Assembly (NCBI RefSeq): GCF_013390595.1
Contig: NZ_JACAWV010000002.1
Span: 62,001-126,000 of the forward strand
Direction: 5' to 3'
From: Rhizobium sp. RM
Lineage (GTDB): Bacteria; Pseudomonadota; Alphaproteobacteria; Rhizobiales; Rhizobiaceae
Length of the DNA stretch: 64,000 nucleotides
Made by a program: the position numbers and the translations under genes. Each line of letters starts with the position of its first letter. Position 1 is the stretch's first letter. Below, piece by piece: positions 1-10,917 of this stretch. The notes beneath the pieces were generated by a model, which saw only the letters and a program-made list of their open reading frames with translations, was not told the origin of the DNA and ran no database searches.

Positions 1-394
1 AGGAGAGCTGGTGCATGTGCACGAAGGTCTTGTAGGCAAGCTGGCGTACGGCGTGCTGGCCGACGCTGGCGAAGAGTGAATCTCTAAGCTGGTTCAGACC
101 GACCTGGATGATCCGCGTCAGATTGTAAGCAATGACAAGCGCGACGGCGCCAAGCAGCAGCGCTGGCAGAAGGCCGGCCATATCCAGCTTGCCATTCAGC
201 GCATCGGTTGCCCATTTGAAAAAGTAGGGGACCGAGATCAGAACCAGCTTGGCGACGACCAGAAACACGGTCGCCCAGACCACCCGCATCTTCAGGTCCA
301 TACGACCTTCAGGCCACATATAGGGCCATAGATTGACGAGGGTCTGTGTCGGATTGCTGGAATCCGCTGATATGGTCTTTTTCTGCACTGTCAT
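1..394 (-). CDS. ATM1-type ABC exporter, N-terminal part (cut by window edge)
   Basis: Only the first ~131 codons are inside the window; the rest lies before base 1. The start is the ATG at 394, preceded by GGAG seven bases upstream. The visible protein has a short polar N-terminus and then the first membrane segments of a type-1 ABC exporter (around residues 38-60, then a loop reading 'FKWATDALNGK', then a second hydrophobic helix rich in L, A and V). These resemble the ATM1/HMT1 family, in which a membrane domain is fused to an ATPase and which exports glutathione-linked sulfur or metal compounds. The ATPase half is not visible, so the subfamily is inferred from the N-terminus only. Confidence 0.7.
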   Translation of the reverse strand, partial: MTVQKKTISADSSNPTQTLVNLWPYMWPEGRMDLKMRVVWATVFLVVAKLVLISVPYFFKWATDALNGKLDMAGLLPALLLGAVALVIAYNLTRIIQVGLNQLRDSLFASVGQHAVRQLAYKTFVHMHQLS

Positions 395-431
395 GTTTCA
401 CTCCGCACTCTGCCGGAATGCCGACAGCAGG

Positions 432-458
432 ACGGCGGCTTTTTGGGGAAGCCGCCGT
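432..458. terminator. Hairpin between the LysM gene and the ABC exporter
   Basis: Perfect 10-bp stem (ACGGCGGCTT at 432-441 with AAGCCGCCGT at 449-458) and a 7-base loop, just downstream of the LysM stop on the minus strand. No U-tract follows on that strand, so it may be an mRNA-stabilising or partial terminator structure. Confidence 0.45.
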
Positions 459-501
459 TTGTCAGATAGGAATATTCCCTGTTGTTCGCAATGTTTGCGC
501 G

Positions 502-2475
502 TCAGGAGCCGCCCTTGAGCCGCTTCCGGTGCAGTTCCTCGGAATTGGGCAGGGCCGTTTCCGGCACACCGAAAATCTGGCCGGGCTCGATCAGGTCAGG
601 GTTTTTGATCTGGTCCTGGTTAGCAAGATAGATCGTAGTGTAACGCACACCCTGACCGTAGAGCCGGCGAGAAATCTGCCACAGCGTATCGCCGCGTCTG
701 ATGATGACGCTGTTTTCGCTCTGGGCGAGAGGTGCCTGTTCGAAGGTCTGCGGGCCGGCCGGTGCTGCGGGCGCTGCCGGTGCGGAAATGTGCAGTTCAG
801 CCAGATGGCTTCCGAGCGATGCAATGCCCTTGCCGATCGCGTCGACGTCTCTCGGCAGTGCTTCGACGGATGCAAGCAAAGTGCGGGCCTTTGCAACGAC
901 ATCGTTCACGAAGGCTGTAAAGCCAGCATCGGTTGTCGCCGCAGTCCGGAATTCGGACAGCGATCGCAGCGCAATGACGACAGCAGAGCGTGCCGCGACA
1001 GCTTCATCGAGCGCCGGCTTGTTGCCGTTCTGATAAAGGTTGCTCAGAATGCCGAATGCCTTGGAAACGCCGGTGCGAAGATTTTCGAACGCCACTCGGT
1101 CGCTCGCAGTGCTCTGGTTTTCGGCTGGCACCGCACCTGCCGCCGGAACGGAAGAGGCAGCGGGCGTCTGCATTGCCACCGTTGCCTGATCGGCACCTGG
1201 ACGTTCAAATGGAACGCGGACGCGAACCTTGACAGCTCCGGTTGCGTCGAGTTCTTCGACAGTAATGGTGTGGCTTCCAACAGAAAGTTCGACATCGCCC
1301 TCGATCACGAAATGTCCAGACTGTTCGGTGGTGCTCTGGCCGATCTGTTTATCGTCGACGAGCGCACGAACAGTCGCACCTGCAGGCGCCGAACCGGCGA
1401 CGAAAATCTTGGAACCCTCAAACTCGACAGCGGAGACCTGCACGCTTGCAGCGACGGCTGGTGCAGCCGGTGTTGCTGGAGCCACAGGGTTTTGGGGCGT
1501 GGTCACTGCGGCGGGGGTGGCGCTGTCGGCTGCGGGCGGGGTCTGCGGTGCGGCGTTGGGCGCTGCTTCCGGCATGGCCAGAACACGGCTCGGTTCGCCA
1601 GGCTTCGTCACCATGGCAAGCAATTCGCCCTTGGAGCCATCTGGAACGGAAATGGTCGCGACTTCCTCAGACTGTGTAACCTTTCCGGCGGCGTCGGTTG
1701 TGCGCAACGTCAACTGGTGGTCGCCAGGCGGCAGCGGATTGTCGAAGACGGCGGCGAAGTCGCCGGTCGCGTCGATGGTGGTCTGGGCAATGACCTTTTC
1801 ACCGTTCAGAATTTCGAGCTTCGCGCCGGGCTGAGCCTTGCCTGCAACAACGGCCGATCCATCCGGCTCGACGCGCAGCACATCAAAAGTGGGAAGCTGT
1901 GCGGCATCCGCTGCAGGTTCGGCAGGTTTTGCCGGCTCCGCCGCACCATTGTCCGTTCCGGCGAACACACCGGCCAGACGACGGATGTGGGCAGCGGCAG
2001 CAGAGGCGCTTTCCGGCAGATCGCGCAGGAACGCGGTGGTGCGCTCAGCAGCAGCACGAGCCGTGGTGATGAGCCTGGATGTATTTTCGTCCAGTGTTTC
2101 GGGAATGTCGATTTCGCTCAGTTCCTTGAGCGACGCTTCGACCTTCTTTCGCGCAGCGGCGAAGTCGGCGTCGGACGGAACCTTGCCGTCGGCGAATTGC
2201 GCGGTCAGGTCCTTGATCGACTGCGTGGCGGAGGCCGCCAAACGCCCAACCTTCTCGGCCACATTTGCGGTTTCCGTTGCGGCGTCGGAGAGGATATCGC
2301 CAGCCTTGTCGCTGCCCATTTCAACGCTGTTTTTCACCGCGTTACCGGCTTCGTTGATGGCATCGCCAATGGAATTTCCATCGTTGCCGATACGCGGAAG
2401 GACGAAAAAGATCATGAGCAGGCTCGCAACGGCCAACACGATCAGCGCCAGCAAACCGGCCTTGTATTTCTTCAT
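502..2475 (-). CDS. LysM domain membrane-anchored protein with Ig-like repeats
   Basis: A 657-residue protein with one N-terminal transmembrane helix (residues ~6-28, after MKKYK) and no signal-peptidase site that I recognise, so it is probably anchored in the inner membrane facing the periplasm. The middle is a long Ala/Pro-rich stretch that contains two or three Ig-like segments (motifs such as 'AQPGAKLEILNG' and 'GSAPAGATVRALVDD', each followed by 'GDHQLTL' or 'GSHTITV' strands). The C-terminal ~55 residues are one LysM domain ('RRGDTLWQISRRLYG ... LANQDQIKNPDLIEPGQ'), which binds peptidoglycan glycan chains. This architecture is common in Rhizobiales and is usually annotated only as LysM peptidoglycan-binding protein. 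The large reading frame on the opposite strand is a high-GC shadow. Confidence 0.85.
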   Translation of the reverse strand: MKKYKAGLLALIVLAVASLLMIFFVLPRIGNDGNSIGDAINEAGNAVKNSVEMGSDKAGDILSDAATETANVAEKVGRLAASATQSIKDLTAQFADGKVPSDADFAAARKKVEASLKELSEIDIPETLDENTSRLITTARAAAERTTAFLRDLPESASAAAAHIRRLAGVFAGTDNGAAEPAKPAEPAADAAQLPTFDVLRVEPDGSAVVAGKAQPGAKLEILNGEKVIAQTTIDATGDFAAVFDNPLPPGDHQLTLRTTDAAGKVTQSEEVATISVPDGSKGELLAMVTKPGEPSRVLAMPEAAPNAAPQTPPAADSATPAAVTTPQNPVAPATPAAPAVAASVQVSAVEFEGSKIFVAGSAPAGATVRALVDDKQIGQSTTEQSGHFVIEGDVELSVGSHTITVEELDATGAVKVRVRVPFERPGADQATVAMQTPAASSVPAAGAVPAENQSTASDRVAFENLRTGVSKAFGILSNLYQNGNKPALDEAVAARSAVVIALRSLSEFRTAATTDAGFTAFVNDVVAKARTLLASVEALPRDVDAIGKGIASLGSHLAELHISAPAAPAAPAGPQTFEQAPLAQSENSVIIRRGDTLWQISRRLYGQGVRYTTIYLANQDQIKNPDLIEPGQIFGVPETALPNSEELHRKRLKGGS

Positions 2476-2630
2476 CCTGGAATCTCCGGGTATTCAGCCT
2501 TTATAGATGCTTTGAGAGTGCTAGCGTCTTACTTTGCGCCATACAAGCGTCACAATGCCAAAAGGCTATATTCACAAAGGATTTCCCAAATTTTCTTGAC
2601 GTGTCGCATTCGGCATTGTTCCCTCGTTGC

Positions 2631-3251
2631 ATGACGGACAAACAAAATACGATTCGATCCATCTGCGTTTATTGCGGCTCCCAGCCTGGTCGTGACCCGG
2701 CTTACATGGAAGCGGGCCGTGCCCTTGGGAAATCGATTGCCGAAAACGGCATTCGCCTCGTCTATGGCGGTGGCACCAAGGGCATCATGGGAGCGGTCGC
2801 TGCTGGCGTTCTCTCGAACGGCGGCGAGGTAACCGGCATCATACCGGAATTTCTCGTCGACATGGAGGCAACACGCCATTCTCTCGGACAATTGAACGAG
2901 CTTGTGATCACCAAGGACATGCATGAGCGCAAGCACATGATGTTCGAGCGGTCTGACGCCTTCGTCACTCTGCCGGGCGGCATAGGTACGCTCGAAGAGA
3001 TCGTTGAGATCATGACCTGGGCTCAGCTTGGCCGTCACGCCAAGCCGATGGTCTTTGCCAACATCAATGGTTTCTGGGACCCGATGCTGGAACTGGTTCG
3101 CCACATGCGCGATCAGGGCTTCATCCACCGCGCGCATCTGCTCAACCCGCTCGTCGTTGACGAGGTGAGTGGCATCGTGCCCGCGATCCTCGACCGGGCG
3201 CTGGCACAGCAGAACCCGGAAGGCGATCCTTCGGTGATATCCCGCCTCTGA
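2631..3251 (+). CDS. LOG-family Rossmann-fold protein (cytokinin riboside 5'-monophosphate phosphoribohydrolase-like)
   Basis: A 206-residue protein of the TIGR00730/LOG family. Diagnostic motifs are 'SICVYCGSQPG' at the start, 'LVYGGGTKGIMG', and the nucleotide-binding signature PGGIGTLEE (the PGGxGTxxE box) near residue 120. Family members release the free base from (cytokinin) nucleoside 5'-monophosphates; some act on ordinary purine monophosphates, so the physiological substrate is open. I took the ATG at 2631; an in-frame GTG at 2601 would add ten residues unlike the family start. The gene diverges from the LysM gene and converges on rarD, with a shared hairpin across its stop codon. Confidence 0.85.
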   Translation: MTDKQNTIRSICVYCGSQPGRDPAYMEAGRALGKSIAENGIRLVYGGGTKGIMGAVAAGVLSNGGEVTGIIPEFLVDMEATRHSLGQLNELVITKDMHERKHMMFERSDAFVTLPGGIGTLEEIVEIMTWAQLGRHAKPMVFANINGFWDPMLELVRHMRDQGFIHRAHLLNPLVVDEVSGIVPAILDRALAQQNPEGDPSVISRL

Positions 3252-3261
3252 ACGAGGCGGG
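3241..3261. terminator. Hairpin overlapping the LOG stop codon, between convergent genes
   Basis: CCCGCCTC at 3241-3248 pairs perfectly with GAGGCGGG at 3254-3261, with a loop TGAAC that holds the stop codon of the LOG-like gene. The next three bases (3262-3264) are the stop codon of rarD on the other strand. It probably serves both convergent genes; the U-tracts are weak. Confidence 0.5.
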
Positions 3262-4173
3262 TTACGACTTCTTCAGGCGCATAAGGCTGGAGGCGGTGTA
3301 GATCACCAGCGCCGACCAGATCAGCGAGAATGCTCCCATTCGCACCATATCGAACGGTTCCTTGAATATCAGGATGGCGATCAGGAAAATGATCGTCGGT
3401 GCGATATACTGCATGATGCCGATGGTGGAGAGCCGCAGCAGCTTGGCACCGTTACCGTAGAGAATGAGCGGAACGGCGGTGATGAGGCCGCTGGCGATCA
3501 AAAGCCAGGTATCCATGGCGTTACCGGCCATGAAGTGCGCCTGGCCAGTAAAGGCAAAATAGGCCATCAGGACCACGCAGGGCACGGACAGCAGCATGAC
3601 TTCCAGAAGAAAGCCCTGCGTCGGTCCGATCGGCAACGTCTTGCGAAAAAAGGCGTAGAAGCCCCATGAAACGGTGAGCGCGATCGAAACCCAAGGCAGG
3701 CTACCCGCATGCCAGGTCAGCAACGCGACGCCCAGAACGGCCAGCACGATGGCGGCAATCTGGCCGCGATAGAGACGTTCTTTCAGCAGCACTGCGCCGA
3801 GGAAGATGCTGAAGAGCGGATTGATGAAATAACCAAGCGCCGCATCGAGCGCGCGTCCTGCGCCGATGGCCCAGATATAGATGCCCCAGTTGACGCTGAT
3901 CAGCGCCGCGGTCAGGCTCGCCATGGCCAGCATTTTCGGGTTTTTCAGCGCCGTTCGGATTTCGGCGGTACGTCCGATTGCAATAAGAACTGCAGCGGCA
4001 ATCGGCACCGACCAGATAACGCGATGGACGATTACTTCCACCGGCGGAATATGCGCCACGGCTTTCATGTAGAGGGGAAGGAAGCCCCACAACAGATAAG
4101 CGGAGAGTGCAAACGCAAAACCACGTGCGCTGTCGCCGCCCTGTTCGGTCGGAAGGGATTTATCGAGTGCCAT
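3262..4173 (-). CDS. rarD: RarD-type EamA/DMT transporter
   Basis: A 303-residue, ten-helix inner-membrane protein of the drug/metabolite transporter superfamily. The N-terminal block 'GFAFALSAYLLWGFLPLYMK' and the following 'IPPVEVIVHRVIWSVP' are typical of RarD (the chloramphenicol-sensitive protein family). The two EamA halves are visible as repeated five-helix units, the second ending in 'MQYIAPTIIFLIAILIFKEP', the usual conserved segment before the last helix. The substrate is not known for this family. It is a single gene, convergent with the LOG-like gene. Confidence 0.88.
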   Translation of the reverse strand: MALDKSLPTEQGGDSARGFAFALSAYLLWGFLPLYMKAVAHIPPVEVIVHRVIWSVPIAAAVLIAIGRTAEIRTALKNPKMLAMASLTAALISVNWGIYIWAIGAGRALDAALGYFINPLFSIFLGAVLLKERLYRGQIAAIVLAVLGVALLTWHAGSLPWVSIALTVSWGFYAFFRKTLPIGPTQGFLLEVMLLSVPCVVLMAYFAFTGQAHFMAGNAMDTWLLIASGLITAVPLILYGNGAKLLRLSTIGIMQYIAPTIIFLIAILIFKEPFDMVRMGAFSLIWSALVIYTASSLMRLKKS

Positions 4174-4362
4174 GGGAGTACCGCCAACTGTTCGGATGCT
4201 CCTTAATAACGGAGGAGCACGGCAAGTGCCAATTCATTTCCGTGAAGCGTTCATGAGAAAAACTGCACGAAGAAGTGGCGCCTTGCCGTTAAATTGGCCA
4301 AACCTGTGGTGCGGAACGATGAATCTGTTTCTCATCGAACCGTACCAAGGTGCGGAAAGGAC

Positions 4363-5800
<1,438 letters not shown>

Positions 5801-5804
<4 letters not shown>

Positions 5805-6265
5805 TCTCCATCACCTTTTGGCGGCCATTCGGCGGTGTCGTGGTCGGGATGTTGATAGGACATGATCTCCGACTCGTCGACACTCTGTTCAATGGCTGGT
5901 TTGTGAAACAGATGGTCGATCCACGGCATGCGCATGTGCACATTCACCTGGACCTGTGGTTCAACCTGCTCCGGATGATCGAAAGCGCCGATGGCGATCT
6001 CCACCCCGCCGGGATAGTGATAGGTCAGAGGCGTGCCGCATTTGTTGCAGAAGCCGCGATGGATTTTCTTGGAAGACCGGAACAGTGAAGGCTGACCGCG
6101 TGTCCAGGTCAGATGTGCCTGATCGGCGGTCACCAGCGCGCCGAAGAAGTTGCCGAAATGTTTCTGGCACATGCGGCAATGGCAGATCGAAGGTCGGCCA
6201 ATCTTGCCGGCATGAAAACGAACGGCGCCACACTGGCAGCCACCGGAAAATCCGCTGTCGCTCAT
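5801..6265 (-). CDS. GFA-family zinc-binding protein (second of three tandem copies)
   Basis: A 154-residue GFA/CENP-V fold protein. The cysteine set is complete: 'GGCQCGAVRF', 'CHCRMCQK' and 'CNKCGTPL'. The tail 'YQHPDHDTAEWPP' matches that of both flanking copies. ATGA overlaps link it to the copies on either side, so all three are probably made from one message. Sequence similarity and shared tail suggest local duplication followed by divergence; substrate unknown. Confidence 0.85.
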
Positions 6266-6738
6266 GACTTTTTCTCCGGGGGCCAGTTTTCAGTGTCGTG
6301 ATCGGGGTGCTGATAGGAAACGAGATCGGCGAGAAATGGAACCGCCTCGAAATCATCAGGCGTATCATGGCCAGGCAATTCCGGGAGATGATCGACAAAA
6401 GCGATTTTTGCTTCCGTGCCATATTGCAGCGTGGGCGGGAACAGCGCCGGATCATCGAAGGCGCCAGCCGCCACGGCGACACCATCCGGTGCTTCATAGG
6501 TCAAGGGTGTGCCACAATCGGCGCAGAAACCGCGTTTGACCACGCTGGAGGACTGAAAACGTTTCGGTTCTCCCCGCGTCCAGCGGAAATCGGCCTTGCG
6601 AACGGAAACGAGAGGCGCGTAATAAGCGCCGAAAGCCTTCTGGCACATACGGCAATGGCAGATGGAACTGTCGCTGAGATCGCCGTCAGCGCGAAAACGC
6701 ACGGCCCCGCACTGGCACCCGCCGGTATAGACAGTCAT
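6262..6738 (-). CDS. GFA-family zinc-binding protein (first of three tandem copies)
   Basis: A 158-residue GFA/CENP-V fold protein, first in the tandem. Motifs: 'GGCQCGAVRFRADG', 'CHCRMCQKAFG' and 'CADCGTPLTY'; tail 'YQHPDHDTENWPPEKKS'. I start it at the ATG at 6738, because GAGGAGGA lies six to seven bases upstream; an upstream in-frame ATG at 6759 lacks such a site. The gap to cysS is 75 bases without a convincing terminator, so it may also be read from the cysS promoter. Confidence 0.85.
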   Translation of the reverse strand: MTVYTGGCQCGAVRFRADGDLSDSSICHCRMCQKAFGAYYAPLVSVRKADFRWTRGEPKRFQSSSVVKRGFCADCGTPLTYEAPDGVAVAAGAFDDPALFPPTLQYGTEAKIAFVDHLPELPGHDTPDDFEAVPFLADLVSYQHPDHDTENWPPEKKS

Positions 6739-6813
6739 GGTCGGTCCTCCTCTCGCCACTACCCCCGGCCTGTTCGGCCAGCCTAGTTGGCGGGAGGAAG
6801 CTTCGCAAGCGCG

Positions 6814-8199
6814 TTACCGCTTCATCTCCCAGCTCGTCGTGCGCTCGCCCGTCTCCTTGTCCTTGCCGTCCTTGAGCTGGATGCCCTTGGCAGAAAGTTC
6901 GTCGCGAATACGGTCCGCTTCGGCGAAATTCTTTGCCTTCAGCATTTCAAGACGCATCTCGACGAGAGAATCGACCGCAGCCGCAATGGCCTCGTCCACC
7001 TCTGCCTTCTTCGGTAGAACGCCGAGCAACGCGGCACTGGCGGCAAAAACGGCAAGCCTGGCGGGGTCGTTATGGGCAGACTGTGCCAGCGCATGCAGTG
7101 CCTGCACGGCAGCAACCGTGTTGAGGTCGTCGGCAAGCGCGTCGAGAACAGTGCTGTCTGGCGCCGCATCGCTGGCTTCTGCAGCCGGCCATTTTGCCAG
7201 CAGACGTTCAGCTTCTTCCAGTCGTTTGACGGAAAAATCGATGGGTTCGCGGTAATGGGTCATCAGCATCGCAAGGCGCAGCACGTCGCCCGGCCATTGG
7301 CGGCCGCCGAACTTGTCGGTGTGCAGCAATTCGTAGATCGTCACGAAGTTGCCTTCGGACTTCGACATCTTGCGGCCTTCCACCTGCACGAAACCATTGT
7401 GCATCCAGACATTTGCCATGACATGCGTGCCGTGGGCGCAACGCGACTGGGCGATTTCGTTTTCATGGTGCGGGAAGATCAGGTCGAGCCCGCCGCCGTG
7501 AATGTCGAAGACCTCGCCGAGATAGCGGCCGGACATTGCAGAGCACTCGATATGCCAGCCCGGACGGCCGCGACCCCACGGGCTTTCCCAGCCGGGTTCG
7601 TTATCGCTGGAAAGCTTCCAGAGTACGAAATCGCCGGGGTTCTTCTTGTGAACATCGACGGCAATGCGCGCACCTGCCTGCTGCTCATCCAGGGGGCGCT
7701 TGGAAAGCTGGCCATAGTCGGCCATCGACTTCGTATCGAAAAGAACTTCCCCGCTTGCCACATAGGCGTGACCACGTTCGATCAGCTTTTCGATGATATC
7801 GACCATCTGCGGAATGTTGTCAGTGGCGCGTGGTTCGACACTGGGCTCAAGGCAGCCGAGCGAGGCGACATCGTCATGGAACTGCTTCGCAGTCTTTTCG
7901 GTGACAGCATGGATCGCGTCGTTCAGCGGCAGGTGAGGGTAGTCGCGCAGCGCCCGTGCGTTGATCTTGTCGTCGACGTCGGTGATGTTGCGGGCATAGG
8001 TAACCTGGCTCTCGCCATAAACATGCCGCAGCGCCCGGTAGAGAACGTCGAAGACGATGACGGGTCGCGCGTTGCCGATATGGGCGAAATCGTAGACGGT
8101 TGGTCCGCAGACATACATGCGCACATTGTTTGCGTCGATCGGCGTAAACTCCGCCTTTTCGCGGGTCAGCGTATTATAAAGCTTCAGGCGCGCGGACAT
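6814..8199 (-). CDS. cysS: Cysteinyl-tRNA synthetase
   Basis: A 461-residue class I aminoacyl-tRNA synthetase that charges tRNA-Cys. The zinc-ligand cysteine and the HIGH signature lie in '[16 protein letters not shown]' (Cys31, His40), and the second signature is '[11 protein letters not shown]'. Further typical segments are '[15 protein letters not shown]' and '[17 protein letters not shown]'. The start is the ATG at 8199 (MSARLKLYN), with GGAG about eight bases upstream; the frame is open further 5' but that part does not look like the family. Length is normal. Confidence 0.96.
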   Translation of the reverse strand: MSARLKLYNTLTREKAEFTPIDANNVRMYVCGPTVYDFAHIGNARPVIVFDVLYRALRHVYGESQVTYARNITDVDDKINARALRDYPHLPLNDAIHAVTEKTAKQFHDDVASLGCLEPSVEPRATDNIPQMVDIIEKLIERGHAYVASGEVLFDTKSMADYGQLSKRPLDEQQAGARIAVDVHKKNPGDFVLWKLSSDNEPGWESPWGRGRPGWHIECSAMSGRYLGEVFDIHGGGLDLIFPHHENEIAQSRCAHGTHVMANVWMHNGFVQVEGRKMSKSEGNFVTIYELLHTDKFGGRQWPGDVLRLAMLMTHYREPIDFSVKRLEEAERLLAKWPAAEASDAAPDSTVLDALADDLNTVAAVQALHALAQSAHNDPARLAVFAASAALLGVLPKKAEVDEAIAAAVDSLVEMRLEMLKAKNFAEADRIRDELSAKGIQLKDGKDKETGERTTSWEMKR

Positions 8200-8406
8200 G
8201 CATGTCTCCTCGTAACCGGTATCACTTGCCGGGCCGGAGCGTTTGTCTTCAGCGTTTTTGAGACGAAAACGATCTGGCCGGCCATCAAGCCAGCAAAAAT
8301 GTTTCAGCAGCAGGTGCAGATCGTCGTTTTCATGACTTGCGTTATGGCGCGGCGGCAATCTTCGGTCAAGGGTATCGTCACCAGCTTGGCTGACCGCCGG
8401 AATATT

Positions 8407-9147
8407 TTATTCCGGCTGCCGATAGTCCGCGAATTTTCCGTCTCTGACGACGAACAGCTTGCCGGTTTCCTTCAGTTCAGGAGACGCCAGTGGCAGAATG
8501 GCGGCAGCCACCTCGGAAGGGTGCGGCACTGTAGCAGGATCTTCGCCAGGCATGGCCTGCGCGCGCATGGCCGTGCGGGTCGCACCTGGATTGATGCTGT
8601 TGACGCGAAGCGGCGTGTTCTGCGTTTCGGCCGCCCAAGTGCGGGTAAGTGCTTCGACGGCAGCTTTTGAGGTGGAATAAACACCCCAGAAGGGGCGACA
8701 GGAATGCGCGGCCCCGGATGACAGGATCAGCGCACGGCCAGCATCGGATTTGAGCAGCAGCGGTTCGACCGAACGGATCAGGCGCCAGGTTGCGGTGACA
8801 TTGATTGTCATGACCTTTTCAAAGACCTTGGCCTCGATATGTCCGACCGGCGAGATGACCCCGAGAACACCGGCATTGGCAACCAGAATATCGAGTTTGC
8901 CCCAGCGTTCGTAGATATTGGCACCGAGTGCATCGATGGCGTTCATGTCGGCAAGATCGAAGGGCACAAGTGTGGCTGTGCCGCCTACGGCCTTGATAGC
9001 ATCATCGAGTTCTTCAAGCCCACCGACCGTGCGGGCGCAGGCGATGACATGGGCGCCGGCCTTGGCAAGCTCCAGCGCGGTGAAATAGCCGATGCCGCGT
9101 GATGCACCGGTCACAAGCGCGATCTTGCCGTTAAGGTCCATGGTCAT
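8407..9147 (-). CDS. SDR-family oxidoreductase
   Basis: A 246-residue classical short-chain dehydrogenase/reductase. It has the cofactor motif TGASRGIG near residue 12, 'VANAGVLG' near residue 85, and the catalytic 'YSTSKAAVEALT' (Tyr-x3-Lys) near residue 150. Start chosen at ATG 9147 (MTMDLNGK), preceded by a strong GGGGGGAGAC. It follows purF on the same strand, but a strong terminator lies between them, so it probably has its own promoter. No substrate can be assigned. Confidence 0.85.
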   Translation of the reverse strand: MTMDLNGKIALVTGASRGIGYFTALELAKAGAHVIACARTVGGLEELDDAIKAVGGTATLVPFDLADMNAIDALGANIYERWGKLDILVANAGVLGVISPVGHIEAKVFEKVMTINVTATWRLIRSVEPLLLKSDAGRALILSSGAAHSCRPFWGVYSTSKAAVEALTRTWAAETQNTPLRVNSINPGATRTAMRAQAMPGEDPATVPHPSEVAAAILPLASPELKETGKLFVVRDGKFADYRQPE

Positions 9148-9247
9148 GATGTCTCCCCCCGATTGAATTGCACGTCTTTTACGAAGCGGCGGCCTGCTGC
9201 CGCAAGCGATCAAAACGTCGCATGCGATCATCCTCATCGCAGGCAAC

Positions 9248-9277
9248 AAAAAAGCGGCCACCGAGTACGGTGGCCGC
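9248..9277 (-). terminator. Rho-independent terminator of purF
   Basis: Perfect 10-bp stem, GCGGCCACCG at 9254-9263 with CGGTGGCCGC at 9268-9277, four-base loop. On the minus strand it is followed by six U (the A-run at 9248-9253). Confidence 0.9.
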
Positions 9278-9293
9278 TGATTGGTCTGGAATA

Positions 9294-10787
9294 TCAGCCG
9301 TTGCTGGCCAGCACGGAAATCTTGCTGCCGAGCGACTCGCCGTTCTTGTCGAGAAGGCGCGTCGGATAGTCACCGGTGAAGTAATGGTCGGTGAACTGCG
9401 GGCGGGCCGGATTACGATCTTCGCCACCAACAGCACGGTAGAGGCCGTCGATCGACAGGAAAGCCAACGAATCGACGCCGATGAATTTCGCCATGGCGTC
9501 AACGTCGGCATACTGGTTGGCCAGAAGCTTGTCGGCGTCCGGCGTATCGATGCCGTAGAAGTCCGGATGGAAGATCATCGGGCTGGCAACGCGGATATGA
9601 ACTTCCTTTGCGCCAGCTTCGCGGATCATCTGCACGATCTTGACCGAAGTGGTGCCGCGCACGATGGAATCGTCCACCAGAACGACGCGCTTGCCTTCGA
9701 TCATTGCCCGGTTGGCAGAGTGCTTGAGCTTCACGCCGAAGGCGCGAATCTGCTGCGTCGGCTCGATGAATGTGCGGCCGACATAGTGGTTGCGGATGAT
9801 GCCGTATTCAAACGGAATGCCGCTCTGCTGCGCAAAACCGAGCGCTGCGGGTGTGCCGCCATCGGGAACCGGAACAACGACGTCTGCTTCGAGCGGCGCT
9901 TCCTTGGCAAGGTTGATGCCCATGTTCTTGCGCGTCGTATAGACGTTGCGGCCACCAACGACGGAGTCGGGACGGGCGAAATAGACGTATTCGAACAGGC
10001 AAAGACGCTCGGGCTGCGGCTTCGTGGGCTTGCGGGCGTCGATGGTAATCGAGCCGTCAGGCTGGATTTCGCAGATGATGACTTCGCCGTTTTCAACGTC
10101 ACGAACGAATTTCGCACCGATGATGTCGAGAGCGCAGGTCTCTGAGCAGAAGATCGGCTTGCCGTCGAGTTCACCCATGACGAGGGGACGAATGCCGATT
10201 GGATCGCGTGCGGCAATCAGCTTCGTGCGGGTCATGGCCAGCATCGAATAACCGCCTTCCATCTGACGGATGGCGTCGATGAAGCGGTCGGCTGTCGAGC
10301 TGTGGCGCGAACGGGCAATCAGATGCAGAACGACTTCGGTGTCCGAAGTAGACTGACAGATGGCGCCGGTGGCGATGATCTGGCGGCGAAGCGTCAGGCC
10401 GTTGGTGAAGTTGCCGTTATGGGCAATCGAGATGCCGCCTTCTTCCAGTTCGGCAAACAGCGGCTGCACGTTGCGCATCGCTACTTCGCCGGTGGTGGAA
10501 TAACGGGTGTGGCCGATGGCCATCGAACCGGGCAGACGGGCAAGAGTTGCGGGATCGGTATAGTGATCGCCGACCAGGCCCATATGGCGTTCCTGATGGA
10601 AACGCTTGCCATCGAAGGAGACTATACCGGCAGCTTCCTGACCACGATGCTGCAAAGCGTGCAGACCAAGCGCTGTCAGGGTCGAGGCATCGGGATGCCC
10701 GAGAATGCCGAACACACCGCATTCTTCATGCAGCGTATCGCCGTCGATCTCTTCGTTGAACGTGGAATGCGAAAGCGGCTCAATCAT
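9294..10787 (-). CDS. purF: Amidophosphoribosyltransferase
   Basis: A 497-residue enzyme that catalyses the first committed step of purine synthesis (PRPP + glutamine to 5-phosphoribosylamine). The N-terminal nucleophile is Cys23 in 'HEECGVFGILG', so a 22-residue propeptide should be removed. The glutamine amidotransferase domain fills the first half ('HNGNFTNG', 'STSDTEV'), and the PRPP loop is 'VVLVDDSIVRGTTS'. The C-terminal segment reads 'DHYFTGDYPT', lacking the CxxC that ligates the iron-sulfur cluster in Bacillus-type PurF, so this is probably a cluster-free form. It lies 138 bases downstream of cvpA, across a hairpin-rich gap. Confidence 0.96.
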   Translation of the reverse strand: MIEPLSHSTFNEEIDGDTLHEECGVFGILGHPDASTLTALGLHALQHRGQEAAGIVSFDGKRFHQERHMGLVGDHYTDPATLARLPGSMAIGHTRYSTTGEVAMRNVQPLFAELEEGGISIAHNGNFTNGLTLRRQIIATGAICQSTSDTEVVLHLIARSRHSSTADRFIDAIRQMEGGYSMLAMTRTKLIAARDPIGIRPLVMGELDGKPIFCSETCALDIIGAKFVRDVENGEVIICEIQPDGSITIDARKPTKPQPERLCLFEYVYFARPDSVVGGRNVYTTRKNMGINLAKEAPLEADVVVPVPDGGTPAALGFAQQSGIPFEYGIIRNHYVGRTFIEPTQQIRAFGVKLKHSANRAMIEGKRVVLVDDSIVRGTTSVKIVQMIREAGAKEVHIRVASPMIFHPDFYGIDTPDADKLLANQYADVDAMAKFIGVDSLAFLSIDGLYRAVGGEDRNPARPQFTDHYFTGDYPTRLLDKNGESLGSKISVLASNG

Positions 10788-10811
10788 TCGGCTTGCCCTT
10801 GCTCTCTTACC

Positions 10812-10917
10812 AAAAAAAGAAAGACCTGTCCGGCGAGCATGTCTCCGGGGCGGTCTGTCTGTTGTCGTGCTAGATATTTAGCACAAATAGCGCGCCTTGC
10901 ATGCATTGCAAGGCGCG
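10812..10917 (-). promoter_or_regulatory. Hairpin-rich cvpA-purF intergenic region, possible attenuator
   Basis: Read on the minus strand there are three hairpins in order. First is a 10-bp stem, 10891-10900 with 10908-10917. Second is GTGCTA/TAGCAC at 10867-10872 and 10879-10884. Third is a longer imperfect one, AGACC/GGTCT at 10822-10826 and 10852-10856 with an inner CCGG/CCGG. A run of seven U (10812-10818) follows the last one, about 25 bases before the purF start. This could end cvpA transcripts or attenuate purF. Confidence 0.45.

Noticed and set aside
346-2634. Long plus-strand open frame opposite the LysM gene
   Set aside because: Its translation is rich in Arg, Cys, Gly and His with no domain, whereas the minus strand has a clear LysM protein with signal anchor. 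It is a high-GC shadow.
7072-8670. Plus-strand open frame opposite cysS
   Set aside because: cysS has all signatures on the minus strand; the antisense frame has none and runs on past the end of cysS.
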